This document shows, one piece after another, positions 1 to 8,142 of a stretch of 64,000 nt of DNA. Numbering within the stretch: the first letter of the stretch is position 1; the number at the start of each line of letters is the position of its first letter. The DNA comes from Leptolinea sp964446955 (GTDB lineage: Bacteria; Chloroflexota; Anaerolineae; Anaerolineales; Anaerolineaceae), in the NCBI GenBank assembly GCA_964446955.1, contig CAYUQJ010000002.1, forward strand, positions 1-64,000, read 5' to 3'. Below the pieces are notes generated by a model. It was given only the letters and a program-made list of their open reading frames with translations. It was not told the DNA's origin and ran no database searches. A program made the translations under genes and the position numbers.

Positions 1-38
1 TAATCAGTGGGTTCAGGGTTCAAGTCCCTGGTGGATCA
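1..38 (+). tRNA. 3' end of a tRNA (partial)
   Basis: The first 38 bases fold as the 3' half of a standard tRNA: base 36 (T), two loop A's, the anticodon-stem 3' strand, a five-base variable loop, a T-arm with a CAGGG/CCCTG stem around loop TTCAAGT, the acceptor 3' strand and discriminator A at 38. CCA is not fully encoded. U36 means the codon begins with A. The TAATCAG context is like many tRNA-Lys genes, but the anticodon is cut off and identity is not settled. Confidence 0.8.
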
Positions 39-42
39 CCTA

Positions 43-78
43 AATGTGCCGGTTAATTGACCGGCATATTTCTTTTTT
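43..78 (+). terminator. Rho-independent terminator after the tRNA
   Basis: A perfect TGCCGGT/ACCGGCA stem (47-53 with 60-66), extended by A-T pairs, has a six-base loop. A T-rich run (67-78) follows on the plus strand. It lies just past the tRNA end and just before the convergent end of tatB, so it probably ends the tRNA transcript. The same stem could slow transcription from the tat side. Confidence 0.75.
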
Positions 79-93
79 AGTATTGCAAACCAA

Positions 94-405
94 TCATTCT
101 TTTGTTGTTTCAGTCGATTCGCCTACAACTTCCACATCATCATCAGGTTTTTTGATCGAGTTTTGTAAACGATTAATCTCGCGCAAACTTTCTTCCAGAT
201 CCGCTTCCTTCACCAGCTTCCGGGGAATATCCTTTATCTCCTCTGATGTGGAGACCAATTCCTGCCAAAATGATGACCGTGTCACCTTCCGGATAAACAC
301 AGCCGATTCCCGGGCGAATTTGACCATTCCTTCTGGTCCAAAAACAACCATAGCCAGAACGAGAATGAGAACCAATTCCCACGGGCCAATATTAAATAAT
401 TCCAT
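94..405 (-). CDS. tatB: TatB-like Sec-independent translocase subunit
   Basis: 103-residue TatA/B-family protein. One N-terminal membrane helix (about residues 8-24) contains the family motif FGPEGM, a hinge follows, then an amphipathic helix and an acidic, flexible C-terminal tail. The longer tail and GPWEL start favour TatB over TatA. It is the last gene of a tatC-tatA-tatB operon, 31 bp after tatA. TatB would form the twin-arginine substrate receptor with TatC. A clear ribosome site is not seen before this ATG, so translation may be partly coupled to tatA. Confidence 0.85.
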   Translation of the reverse strand: MELFNIGPWELVLILVLAMVVFGPEGMVKFARESAVFIRKVTRSSFWQELVSTSEEIKDIPRKLVKEADLEESLREINRLQNSIKKPDDDVEVVGESTETTKE

Positions 406-436
406 CAGTGATTATACAGTTTGCCAGATGGAATGG

Positions 437-628
437 TCAGGATTTCTTATCGGGGTCAGCGTTATCGGATTCTTCTCCAGTAGCGGAATCATTTTTTTCG
501 CTTAAGTTCTCCCGAAAAGCCCGTATGCTTTTTCCAAGCTCGCCAGAGATCTTTGAAATCCGGCCAACGCCAAATAATAGAATCACTATGACCAGTACAA
601 TCAATAATTCGGGGGTTCCAAAATTCAT
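437..628 (-). CDS. tatA: TatA-like Sec-independent translocase subunit
   Basis: 63-residue small Tat subunit: membrane helix at about residues 6-22, then the FGVGRI motif that follows the helix in TatA proteins, an amphipathic helix (KISGELGKSIRAFREN) and a short charged tail. It would polymerise into the Tat pore with TatB and TatC. The start follows a GGAGG ribosome site seven bases upstream. It lies between tatC and tatB in one operon. Confidence 0.88.
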   Translation of the reverse strand: MNFGTPELLIVLVIVILLFGVGRISKISGELGKSIRAFRENLSEKNDSATGEESDNADPDKKS

Positions 629-651
629 AAATCCTCCAAAAATCCGACCTG

Positions 652-1356
652 TTACCGACGGACAAAAAATGCCAGAACAATGCTCAATAAGTATAACCCC
701 ATAAGGGGTGCCATCAGCAATCCCATATTTGCCGGATCTGTAGTCGGTGTTATTAATGCCGCCAGAGCGGCAGAAGCCACAAGAGCCACGCGCCAGCCTT
801 TAGCCAGCATCCGTGCGTGGACCAGTCCAAGTTTCGCCAGGATCAATATGACTAAAGGGGATTCAAAACTCACACCTACCCAGAACATCAAATTCGTCAC
901 AAAACCGATGTAGTTGGATAGACGCGGTATGGTCTGAACGCCCAAAAATCCGATGAGAAATGGAATCGCAGCCCGCAACATAACAAAATATGTAAAGGCC
1001 ACTCCGCTGATAAACATGATGACAACAAAAGGAATGCTTGCATAAAGCCAGCGCTTTTCATTCGGCTCCAGGCCGGGTACAACGAATGCGACTATCTGAT
1101 ACGTGATAGTAGGCAGCGCGAGAATAAAACCGGTAAGGAGCGATACCCGCATAAAAACCGAGATGTTTTCTGTAACTTCTATAGACTGAAGTTTCTCCAA
1201 ACCACCGATGGGTTGTACCAGTACGTCGATGACCTGTGTCGTAAAGAGAAAGCTGATCATCACACAAACAGCCAGAGCGAGCAAAGACTTTAATAATCTT
1301 CCCCGCAGCTCCTGAAAATGCGGGTATAACCCGGATAATAAAGAATCCTCAGGCAT
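652..1356 (-). CDS. tatC: Twin-arginine translocase subunit TatC
   Basis: 234-residue polytopic membrane protein with the TatC layout: cytoplasmic N-terminus with the HFQELRGRLLKS motif, about six membrane helices, and a loop with FVVPGLEPNEKRW typical of the family. It binds the twin-arginine signal of folded export substrates. I prefer the ATG at 1356, with a GGGA site eight bases upstream, to a GTG two codons earlier. It is first in the tatC-tatA-tatB operon. Confidence 0.93.
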   Translation of the reverse strand: MPEDSLLSGLYPHFQELRGRLLKSLLALAVCVMISFLFTTQVIDVLVQPIGGLEKLQSIEVTENISVFMRVSLLTGFILALPTITYQIVAFVVPGLEPNEKRWLYASIPFVVIMFISGVAFTYFVMLRAAIPFLIGFLGVQTIPRLSNYIGFVTNLMFWVGVSFESPLVILILAKLGLVHARMLAKGWRVALVASAALAALITPTTDPANMGLLMAPLMGLYLLSIVLAFFVRR

Positions 1357-1454
1357 GATCACAATCCCATTTTTCGAATCTCACAGAACCCTTTCGGCTT
1401 ATGATAAACAATGACCACCTGCCACAACTAACACCCATAAGATCTCCGACATCC

Positions 1455-1506
1455 TGCCAAGAAAATGGATGCGAAATCGAATCCATTTTGCTATTTATTT
1501 TGGCAG
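1455..1506 (-). terminator. Nested hairpin between the lipoprotein gene and tatC
   Basis: A nine-base stem, AAAATGGAT (1462-1470) with ATCCATTTT (1481-1489), sits inside an outer TGCCAA/TTGGCA pair (1455-1460 with 1501-1506). It lies 25-75 bp past the stop of the lipoprotein gene. The U-tract is poor beyond the stem's own TTTT. It may be a terminator or a transcript-end stabiliser separating that gene from tat. Confidence 0.5.
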
Positions 1507-1530
1507 TAAAAGACGCGATCCTGTTTTTTA

Positions 1531-2301
1531 TCATTGTGTGAGAACGTCACAGACCGGATCAGGCGGATTTTTACCATCACATGGAACAAGCAGGATATCC
1601 AGGCCCGGTTGTACGTACTCCGTTCCGGCATCCACGATTGAAGTCCCGCCGCGTAATGGGATGCGTTCAAATGCTTCTCCATTTGCCAGAACGGGATCTC
1701 CGTTGCCCGCGTTGATGATGCTGATCGCGTTTCTGATGATTTCGGTTTCGGCATCATCCGGTTTCGCGGCCACCTGATCTTTGTAGTATTGTAAAACATC
1801 CTCGCCCCCGAGTTCAATATCCGCTACGATATAGCGGACCTGGGCCTCTTTGGATCTTTCTTCCGGCACCTCCCGCTGGACCGCGTCGTCCAAATATGGT
1901 TCTAGGATAGCCTCATATGTAATACCATCCGCCTCAAGCGCAGAACCAACCTGGAGCCAGCCGGTTAAACCTTCTTCAAGAGAAACTTTCCACCAGGAGG
2001 ATGAATCGGCACAAACCGGACCGTCGTCGACCTTCACCCGGATATGATGGGAAACCTTTTCGGATGCAAGTTCTGCCTGCGGCGTATCAAATAATCCGGC
2101 AGACACTACGGGACCATTTAGCGTAATATATGCCTGCATTCCCGTTACTACTCCCATTGGCTTTACTCCCGGACACGGGATTTCAGTGGATACCGGGGTT
2201 GTTTGCGCTACCGGTTTTACGGCTCCAACATTTTGACAACCGGACATAAAGATCAAAAGCATCAGAGAGATGAAGTTTTTATTTCTCATACATAGTTCCA
2301 T
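1531..2301 (-). CDS. Predicted lipoprotein with an SH3-like domain
   Basis: 256 residues. A signal peptide ends in the lipobox MSGC, so the mature protein should be lipid-anchored at Cys22. A Pro/Thr/Val-rich spacer follows. A region at about residues 50-135 with a GLTGWLQVGSALEAD stretch looks like a bacterial SH3-type domain found in cell-wall proteins. The C-terminal third is unassigned. I do not recognise a named family. It stands alone between tat and the chemotaxis operon, with a hairpin on either side, so a role in motility is not implied. Two in-frame ATGs lie four residues apart. The first is kept because of an AGG-rich leader. Confidence 0.7.
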   Translation of the reverse strand: MELCMRNKNFISLMLLIFMSGCQNVGAVKPVAQTTPVSTEIPCPGVKPMGVVTGMQAYITLNGPVVSAGLFDTPQAELASEKVSHHIRVKVDDGPVCADSSSWWKVSLEEGLTGWLQVGSALEADGITYEAILEPYLDDAVQREVPEERSKEAQVRYIVADIELGGEDVLQYYKDQVAAKPDDAETEIIRNAISIINAGNGDPVLANGEAFERIPLRGGTSIVDAGTEYVQPGLDILLVPCDGKNPPDPVCDVLTQ

Positions 2302-2362
2302 GTGATTGACCTATTCCTAACTGGCAATCAATCCTTTTTGTATAAATGCAGGTTATTGTAAC

Positions 2363-2394
2363 AAATCTCCGGGCTGTGTTCGACCCGGAGATTT
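2363..2394 (-). terminator. Terminator hairpin after cheW
   Basis: A perfect 11-bp stem, AAATCTCCGGG/CCCGGAGATTT (2363-2373 with 2384-2394), has a ten-base loop. It lies about 45 bp past the cheW stop and before the lipoprotein gene. Only a short T-run follows on the minus strand. It is the first strong hairpin after cheA about 11 kb upstream, so it probably ends the chemotaxis operon. Confidence 0.7.
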
Positions 2395-2438
2395 CCTATT
2401 CACGTCAATGTCAACTATACAGGATAATCCTGGACTGC

Positions 2439-2888
2439 CTAACCCACGCTGGACAGCTCTGCCTGTTCATCCATAGTCAGGATTTTGCTCATATCAAGCA
2501 GAATAACGAGTATGTCATTCAGTTTTGCGATTCCTGTAATGAAGTTCGCGCGTGAAGACGTGGTCATGGAAGGCGGGGGTTCGATCGATTCGGATTGCAC
2601 CCGAAGCACTTCAGAAACCGCGTCAACGATCATCCCTACTTTCATTGTACCCAGCGCCACCACCATAATCCGTGAATCTCGTGAGATTTCCTGGGCCGAA
2701 AGCCCAAATCGTTTTCTCAGATCAATGACCGGCAGAACAATGCCGCGAAGATTGGTAATCCCCTCAACAAACGATGGGGAATGCGGTATGCGGGTGATTT
2801 CCTGCATCTTGATAATGCTCTCAACAGAAGATATTTCCACACCATAATGCTCATTAGCCAGTTCAAAAACTACAAGTTGTTGTTCCAT
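2439..2888 (-). CDS. cheW: Chemotaxis coupling protein CheW
   Basis: 149-residue single CheW domain, with the typical LVVFELANEHYGVEISSVESIIKMQEITRIPHSP opening, the NLRGIVLPVIDLRKRFGL core and a final ILLDMSKIL strand. It links receptors to CheA in the signalling array. An AAGGA site precedes the ATG. It is the last gene of the che operon, directly after the MCP gene. A second CheW-domain protein with a long leader is encoded upstream (5054-5911), so the two coupling proteins have probably divided roles. Confidence 0.95.
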   Translation of the reverse strand: MEQQLVVFELANEHYGVEISSVESIIKMQEITRIPHSPSFVEGITNLRGIVLPVIDLRKRFGLSAQEISRDSRIMVVALGTMKVGMIVDAVSEVLRVQSESIEPPPSMTTSSRANFITGIAKLNDILVILLDMSKILTMDEQAELSSVG

Positions 2889-2930
2889 AGGATCATCCTT
2901 TTCGTCGGGAATTATTGTCTGTTATCAAAA

Positions 2931-5003
2931 TCAATCAGCGCTTTCGTTTTCCACATCAGCTTCGACGATCTCGCTTACTTCATCGGTCAACCGGAAACGG
3001 TTTACAACCTCCTGGAGAGCATCAGCCATGTTTGCCAACGATTGCGCAGAAACTCCAACTTCCTGAACCTGCGCGGTCATCTCTTCAGCAGAAGCGCTGA
3101 CTTCTTCAACGGCCGCACTATTCTCCTCACTGATACTGGCAATGCTTTCGATTGCCTGGGTAACCTCGGACGAACCGGCTGCCATCTCTTCCGTGCTTGC
3201 CGTGTTCTCTTCAACTACAGCAGAGACGGTATCCATGGATGCCACCAGTTCATCGGCATTCTTGCTCATTTCCTTAGTAGCGGCAGCGGCTTCCATGGCT
3301 TCCCGATTAACCTCTTCGGCAGCTTTTAATATCGCTTCCAAAGCCACCCCCGCCTCATTCGCTTTGGAAGCCCCTTTTTCTACTTCACCTGAGCCTTCTT
3401 CCATCGCGGCGACAGCGTCCGCGACCGTTTGCTGGATTGTTCTGATCAATTCGCCAATTTCTTTGGTGGCGTTACTGGACCGTTCAGCCAGTTTACGAAC
3501 CTCATCCGCGACAACAGCAAACCCTTTTCCATGCTCACCTGCACGGGCGGCTTCAATAGCCGCATTTAATGCCAAAAGGTTTGTCTGTGATGCAATATCA
3601 TTGATCGTCTCTACAATCGCACCGATTTGTTCACTGCGGGAACCCATCTCTTGAACTTTCTCTGCAGAAAGACCAACTTTCTCCTTGATGATGTCCATGC
3701 CCTTGATGGTCTCTTCAACCACTTTTCCGCCTTCGCGCGAGGCCTGGGCAGCTGTGGTTGAACCATCTGTGACTGATTGGGCATTCTCCGCAACCTGCTG
3801 AATGGAATTACTGATCAAAGCAGTGATCTCGCTCGCCCTGCTGACTGCGCTGGCTTGCTCCTGGGCTCCGCGAGCCACACCATCAATGGCACGGGTCATC
3901 TGTTCAACAGAAGATGCCGTTTTGGATATACTCTCGGATTGAACGGTTGTGCCTTTTGCCACTTCTTGGATCGTGGCAGCGATCTGCCCGGTTACCTGAC
4001 CTGCTTGAGATGCAGCTTCGGCCAATTGCTTGGAGGCGGATCCCACAAGAATGGCATTCTGAGCCACATTATCCACAGTTTCCCTTAATCCCTCTACCAT
4101 TTTCTTGAAAGCATTCCCAAGTTCATCATCGTCAGATTTGGGATTGATCACCATGGAAAGGTCATTTGCGGCAATCCTTTCTGCCACATTTCCCATTTCT
4201 TGCAAATAATCCGTCAATTCTTTCATAGAATTGGCGATATCACCCATCTCATCTTTCCGGTTCAAATTCTTACGGGTCGTCTTATCATCAACATTTCTGA
4301 GAAGATTTCCGCCTGCCATCACTTTTGTCATACCGGCTATGGACCCGGAGGCGGAAGCAATCGAACTACTGAGTAAAAAGGCGATAACCAACCCGAGTAA
4401 TGACGCGATTACACCGAACCCGATCATAAAAAGAGACCGGCTGTTTTCAATTTCCTTCGTTTCATTCTTCAAACTTACAGCTTCTGCGTCATTGATGGAC
4501 ACCAGATAATCCAGAGCGTCACCCAGCCCTTCACGCGCAGCAACTACCCGGCCATCTCCACTGATCAGGCTCATGGCGGTTTCAAGATCGCCGGCATCCA
4601 TCTTTTCTTTATATTCTTCCAAAGATGCTCTAAACTCGGCAATTGCCTTATCGTACGATGCCAGTGCGTCATTCGCCTTCTGACTATTGTTGCCGGCTTT
4701 AAACGATGTCATAACAGCATCGATCGAGTCGAAGTTATCCCACATTTCTGCGAAATACTTATCTTTTTCCGCTGGTACAGCCATAACCTTATAATAATCA
4801 CCACGGATGGTGAACATTAAAGATTGTACTCTCCCCAGTTGTTCAATTGGGAGTAGATGGTCAATATACATGGATTCGTTGTACTTCGAGACGGTTGACA
4901 ACCCGGTGGCTCCCAGAACGGTTATAACTACCATTCCGAGGATTAATACCAGATAACTCCCGATTAATTTCACCCGTAACCGAAGATCATTTATCAGCCT
5001 CAT
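2931..5003 (-). CDS. Methyl-accepting chemotaxis protein
   Basis: 690 residues. An N-terminal membrane helix (about 10-30) is followed by a periplasmic four-helix-bundle sensor (about 35-180), a second membrane helix (about 190-210), HAMP, and a long cytoplasmic coiled coil. The coiled coil carries the conserved tip (ASQTNLLALNAAIEAARAGEHGKGFAVVADEVRKLAERS) that contacts CheA and CheW. No CheR-tethering pentapeptide is seen at the C-terminus. Start chosen at 5003 because AGGAGG lies five bases upstream. An ATG eight codons earlier lacks such a site. It is the only receptor in the window. Confidence 0.95.
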   Translation of the reverse strand: MRLINDLRLRVKLIGSYLVLILGMVVITVLGATGLSTVSKYNESMYIDHLLPIEQLGRVQSLMFTIRGDYYKVMAVPAEKDKYFAEMWDNFDSIDAVMTSFKAGNNSQKANDALASYDKAIAEFRASLEEYKEKMDAGDLETAMSLISGDGRVVAAREGLGDALDYLVSINDAEAVSLKNETKEIENSRSLFMIGFGVIASLLGLVIAFLLSSSIASASGSIAGMTKVMAGGNLLRNVDDKTTRKNLNRKDEMGDIANSMKELTDYLQEMGNVAERIAANDLSMVINPKSDDDELGNAFKKMVEGLRETVDNVAQNAILVGSASKQLAEAASQAGQVTGQIAATIQEVAKGTTVQSESISKTASSVEQMTRAIDGVARGAQEQASAVSRASEITALISNSIQQVAENAQSVTDGSTTAAQASREGGKVVEETIKGMDIIKEKVGLSAEKVQEMGSRSEQIGAIVETINDIASQTNLLALNAAIEAARAGEHGKGFAVVADEVRKLAERSSNATKEIGELIRTIQQTVADAVAAMEEGSGEVEKGASKANEAGVALEAILKAAEEVNREAMEAAAATKEMSKNADELVASMDTVSAVVEENTASTEEMAAGSSEVTQAIESIASISEENSAAVEEVSASAEEMTAQVQEVGVSAQSLANMADALQEVVNRFRLTDEVSEIVEADVENESAD

Positions 5004-5053
5004 TATTCCTCCTGACTTCGACTTCATGTAATCCGAATAAACAGCAGGGGCCC

Positions 5054-5911
5054 CTAGCGGTTATACTGACGACTCGAAGATGCCAGAACTTTTTCAAGAT
5101 CCAGCAAGATTACCAGGCGGTCATTGATACGGGCAATGCCATTGATGAAAGCTGATTCGACGGTTGTTGACATCGCCGGTGGTGGCTGAATGAAATTTCT
5201 GGGAACCTTAAGCACTTCTGTTACTTCATCAACCACAATACCGACCTTACCACCCTCGGCATTAATAATTACGATACGGGTGTTCGATGTATCTTCGCAG
5301 GAGGCCAAATTGAACCGTCTGCGAAGATCGAGAACAGGAACCACGGTTCCACGCAAATTGGTTACGCCCAGAATGAAGGCGGCTGTACGTGGTACCTGGG
5401 TAATTGCCTGCAGTTTGATGATACTCTCAACAGAATGAATGGTTACACCGTATAGCTCTTTTCCAAGAGTAAAAATCACCAGTTGTTCATCATCATCATC
5501 AATAGAATAATCAGCTTTGTGGATGGATTCCGCAAGGTCTCCTACCCTTTCTTCATCTGACTTTTTCTTCTCAACAACAGAAGGAACTGGCTTTTCCTCC
5601 GCCGGTTTTGGCTCATTTTTTTCTACAACAGGCGGTATCAATTCAGCTTTTGAGCTGTTCGCAGTTTCAATAGATGCCAATTTTGATTTTTCGAGAGCGG
5701 CAGCAATTTTAGCAGGTTCTTCTTTGTCCAGTTTTGGTTCAGGTGCTACGTCCGGTTTTTTTTCTTGTGGCATGGTTGGCGCGCTTTCATCGGAAACTGA
5801 TTTCGCGTCCTTTTGAGGTACTTCTTGTTTTTCCTTGCTTTCCTCAGAGGAAATCTTTCCGCCAGTAAACAGACTATCAAGAGTGGATTTGATCCGTGAT
5901 TTTTTGTTCAT
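5054..5911 (-). CDS. CheW-domain protein with long disordered leader (ParP-like)
   Basis: 285 residues. Residues 1 to about 140 are low-complexity and charged (Lys, Glu, Pro, Ser rich). Residues from about 143 form a full CheW-type domain (QLVIFTLGKELYGVTIHSVESIIKL, NLRGTVVPVLDLRRRFNL, VILLDLEKVL). The start overlaps the stop of the ParA-like gene by four bases (ATGA), with an AGGAGG site, so the two are translationally coupled. A ParA ATPase followed by a protein with an extended leader and a CheW-like domain is the arrangement of Vibrio ParC-ParP, which anchors receptor arrays. That role here is an inference from context. It could also be a simple second CheW. Confidence 0.9.
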   Translation of the reverse strand: MNKKSRIKSTLDSLFTGGKISSEESKEKQEVPQKDAKSVSDESAPTMPQEKKPDVAPEPKLDKEEPAKIAAALEKSKLASIETANSSKAELIPPVVEKNEPKPAEEKPVPSVVEKKKSDEERVGDLAESIHKADYSIDDDDEQLVIFTLGKELYGVTIHSVESIIKLQAITQVPRTAAFILGVTNLRGTVVPVLDLRRRFNLASCEDTSNTRIVIINAEGGKVGIVVDEVTEVLKVPRNFIQPPPAMSTTVESAFINGIARINDRLVILLDLEKVLASSSRQYNR

Positions 5912-6702
5912 TTTTCCTCCTGTGTCCCCCCCGACAGTTTTTCCAGCTCGCCGGCAAGCTGCGCGTACTGCTGGGTTGCACGGGTTTTTGGATCATACTG
6001 GTTGATCGGTTGTCCGGTAGCGACACACTCTTTCAAACGTGTATCCACTCCGATCACAGTCCCGAATAATTTCGCTGAAAAATTTTCTTGTAGTTTTTGT
6101 AAGACTTCCCGGCAAATTCCATTTCGCTGATCGTACATTACGGCCAGCAAATTGAAATCCAGTGTTGGGTTGGTGTGCTCTTTAACGGCGTCGATAGTTT
6201 CAATCAACCGGACAAGCCCTACTGCCGCCAGAAATTCGGTTTGTATTGGGATGACCACTCGGTTGGCGGCTGTCAGAGCCATAATCGTCAATGGGCCAAG
6301 TGAGGGTGAACAATCAATAAGAATATAATCATAATCAGTCAACCAGCGTTCTGTAATCTTTTTTAGTTCGCTTTCGTAACCCTTTACTTCTGAAATCAAA
6401 CGCTCAACAGTCCATAACCGCGAATCGGAAGGGACAACATCCAGACCCTCAAGAGATGTGGATTGGACCAATTGCTCCCATGTTATTTTGCGCGGGTTTA
6501 TGATCGTTTCCAGTACATCACTTATTGTTTCGCCAACATCATCATCATGAATACCAAGAGATAATGATAAATTTGCCTGCGGATCAAGATCAATAAGCAA
6601 TGTCTTTCGCCCAGACTCTACGAGGCTTGCTCCGAGGGAAATACATGTTGTTGTTTTGGCTACACCGCCTTTTTGATTACTTATTGCAACCACATGAGCC
6701 AT
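5908..6702 (-). CDS. ParA/Soj-type ATPase in the chemotaxis operon
   Basis: 264 residues with a deviant Walker A box (KGGVAKTT, residues 11-18), a second motif LLIDLDPQANLSLSLG and Walker B YDYILIDCSPSLG. Such ATPases bind DNA or pole factors cooperatively and position cargo. No parB gene or parS-like site is seen nearby, and it sits inside the che operon, so chromosome segregation is unlikely. Chemotaxis-array positioning as in Vibrio ParC or Rhodobacter PpfA is the better reading. FlhG is an alternative, but it lacks an FlhG N-terminal activation motif and is far from flhF. GAGGAA precedes the ATG. Confidence 0.9.
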   Translation of the reverse strand: MAHVVAISNQKGGVAKTTTCISLGASLVESGRKTLLIDLDPQANLSLSLGIHDDDVGETISDVLETIINPRKITWEQLVQSTSLEGLDVVPSDSRLWTVERLISEVKGYESELKKITERWLTDYDYILIDCSPSLGPLTIMALTAANRVVIPIQTEFLAAVGLVRLIETIDAVKEHTNPTLDFNLLAVMYDQRNGICREVLQKLQENFSAKLFGTVIGVDTRLKECVATGQPINQYDPKTRATQQYAQLAGELEKLSGGTQEEK

Positions 6703-6731
6703 TTAATTCCTCAATACTTTATGGGTTCGGG

Positions 6732-6971
6732 TTATTGATTTTGCTCCTTTGTGTTTTCAATACATCCCGTCTTATCAACTATATCTTCATCCGATTGATC
6801 CAGTTTCCCGGTCGTACGGGGAATCAACCAGGCTTTCAACATGGCAGAGAGAACATCTCTGTCAAGTTGGACCCGGGTGTTATCTTCATGGATGTGTTCC
6901 TGTGGTTCGTGCATAAAACTACTCCGTACAGCTTCTTTTTTTCGTCTGGCATAAAAGGTATTGTCATACAC
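6732..6971 (-). CDS. Small protein of unknown function in the che operon
   Basis: 79 residues, no membrane helix, hydrophilic and rich in Asp, Glu and Lys, with a basic N-terminal patch (ARRKKEAVR). The family is not recognised. A GAGGAG site lies just before the ATG, the reading frame is collinear with its neighbours, and it fills the space between the second cheX and the parA-like gene, so it is probably real. It could be an accessory factor of the ParA/CheW pair, but nothing in the sequence proves it. Confidence 0.55.
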   Translation of the reverse strand: MYDNTFYARRKKEAVRSSFMHEPQEHIHEDNTRVQLDRDVLSAMLKAWLIPRTTGKLDQSDEDIVDKTGCIENTKEQNQ

Positions 6972-7045
6972 TCCTCGCCATTGGCAATTTTACAATCCCT
7001 GATTGTTGAATGGAATTAACCAGAGGTAAATATGAAATAAATCTC

Positions 7046-7582
7046 CTATGAATTCGGGCCTTTTTGTTTCAAACCCGGTGCTGATGGCACTTTTAGCAGT
7101 GCGGCGTTCGCACCCTGGCGCGAGGCTTCCCGTAATGCCAGATGGATCGTGACAGCGCCGATCTCGCTCGTTAGGGGAACAACGACACGCGGAAAATCCA
7201 GCGTGGAAATTGTTGCACCCTTGCCCAACAACATAGTCGGAGGCGAAATGGTTGACTGGAATCCATTCTTCGAGAGCTTCACACTTGCCCTGCCAGTGAT
7301 CACATTGCCCAGCTCCGCAATGCCGCTTTGGGCCAGGCTGTCCATCTCGCTTACTTTTTCGCCCAACATATTTGACGCGATATTAAGGGCGGCCTGTGTT
7401 GTGAATCCATAGAATACGATGCCTTCAATATCACCTACCAGACTAATTATCACCGTAACATCATCCGTGTAATAAGCACCTTTATCCAGAGATAAATCGC
7501 CCCTCTGCATGGGTGTATTCGCTTCTGCCTTCAAAACTTCATAAGCTGCTTCCACAAATGGAATCAGGTATTGGACCTTCAT
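7046..7582 (-). CDS. cheX: CheX-type CheY-P phosphatase (copy 2)
   Basis: 178 residues with the CheX fold. The active-site motif IAELGNVITG supplies the Glu and Asn two residues apart that attack CheY-phosphate, followed about 21 residues later by ISPP. It is closely similar to the gene just upstream (7597-8115), so the pair is a tandem duplication that has since diverged. The C-terminus carries an extra Gly/Lys/Pro-rich tail. AAGGAG precedes the ATG. Copy 1 lies 14 bp upstream. Confidence 0.88.
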   Translation of the reverse strand: MKVQYLIPFVEAAYEVLKAEANTPMQRGDLSLDKGAYYTDDVTVIISLVGDIEGIVFYGFTTQAALNIASNMLGEKVSEMDSLAQSGIAELGNVITGRASVKLSKNGFQSTISPPTMLLGKGATISTLDFPRVVVPLTSEIGAVTIHLALREASRQGANAALLKVPSAPGLKQKGPNS

Positions 7583-7596
7583 CTCATTCTCCTTTT

Positions 7597-8115
7597 CTAC
7601 TTCACCTGGATGGAAATGGGAACATAATTCTTGCCTGTTTCACTTCCCGGAGGACTTTCACGGAGCGCCAGATGAACAGTGATATCACCCATTTCTGTCT
7701 TAAGCTGTACAACAACCCGGGGAAAATCAAGTGTTGATATTTGGATCCCCTGCCCTTGAATTAGGGTTGGTGGAGATATTTCCGATTCAAACCCTTCCTT
7801 GCTCAGTTTCACCGTCGCACGGCCTGTGATCACATTTCCCAATTCAGCAATACCACTCTGAGCGAGGTTGTCAAATTCCTTAAATTCCTGTCCCATCATT
7901 TTGGAAACCAGATTGAGTCCGGTAGCCTGTGAAAGTCCGTACAGAACAACGCCCTGAACCTGACCTACAAGGCTTAATAGAACCGTAATCTCATCCGATG
8001 TCATGGAGGATTTTTGAAGACTTAATTCGCCGCGCTCCACTTTGAGCTCAACTTCTTTGTTCAACACATCAGCGGCTGCTTCTACAAAGGGATTCATAAA
8101 TTTTACGTTTGCCAT
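7597..8115 (-). CDS. cheX: CheX-type CheY-P phosphatase (copy 1)
   Basis: 172 residues, same fold and motif (IAELGNVITGRATVKLS, then ISPP) as copy 2. It is expected to dephosphorylate CheY-P and reset the flagellar signal. A GGGAGA site precedes the ATG. Lying between cheR and copy 2 in the same operon, it gives this cluster two CheX and one CheC. Because both copies keep the catalytic Glu and Asn, both are probably active, perhaps on different receiver proteins. Confidence 0.88.
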   Translation of the reverse strand: MANVKFMNPFVEAAADVLNKEVELKVERGELSLQKSSMTSDEITVLLSLVGQVQGVVLYGLSQATGLNLVSKMMGQEFKEFDNLAQSGIAELGNVITGRATVKLSKEGFESEISPPTLIQGQGIQISTLDFPRVVVQLKTEMGDITVHLALRESPPGSETGKNYVPISIQVK

Positions 8116-8142
8116 GGGTCAATCTCCCACAATACTCTAAGG

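Noticed and set aside
3000..3500. Repeated segments in the MCP gene as tandem DNA repeats
   Set aside because: The similarity is of coiled-coil heptads at protein level. No direct DNA repeat of useful length is seen.
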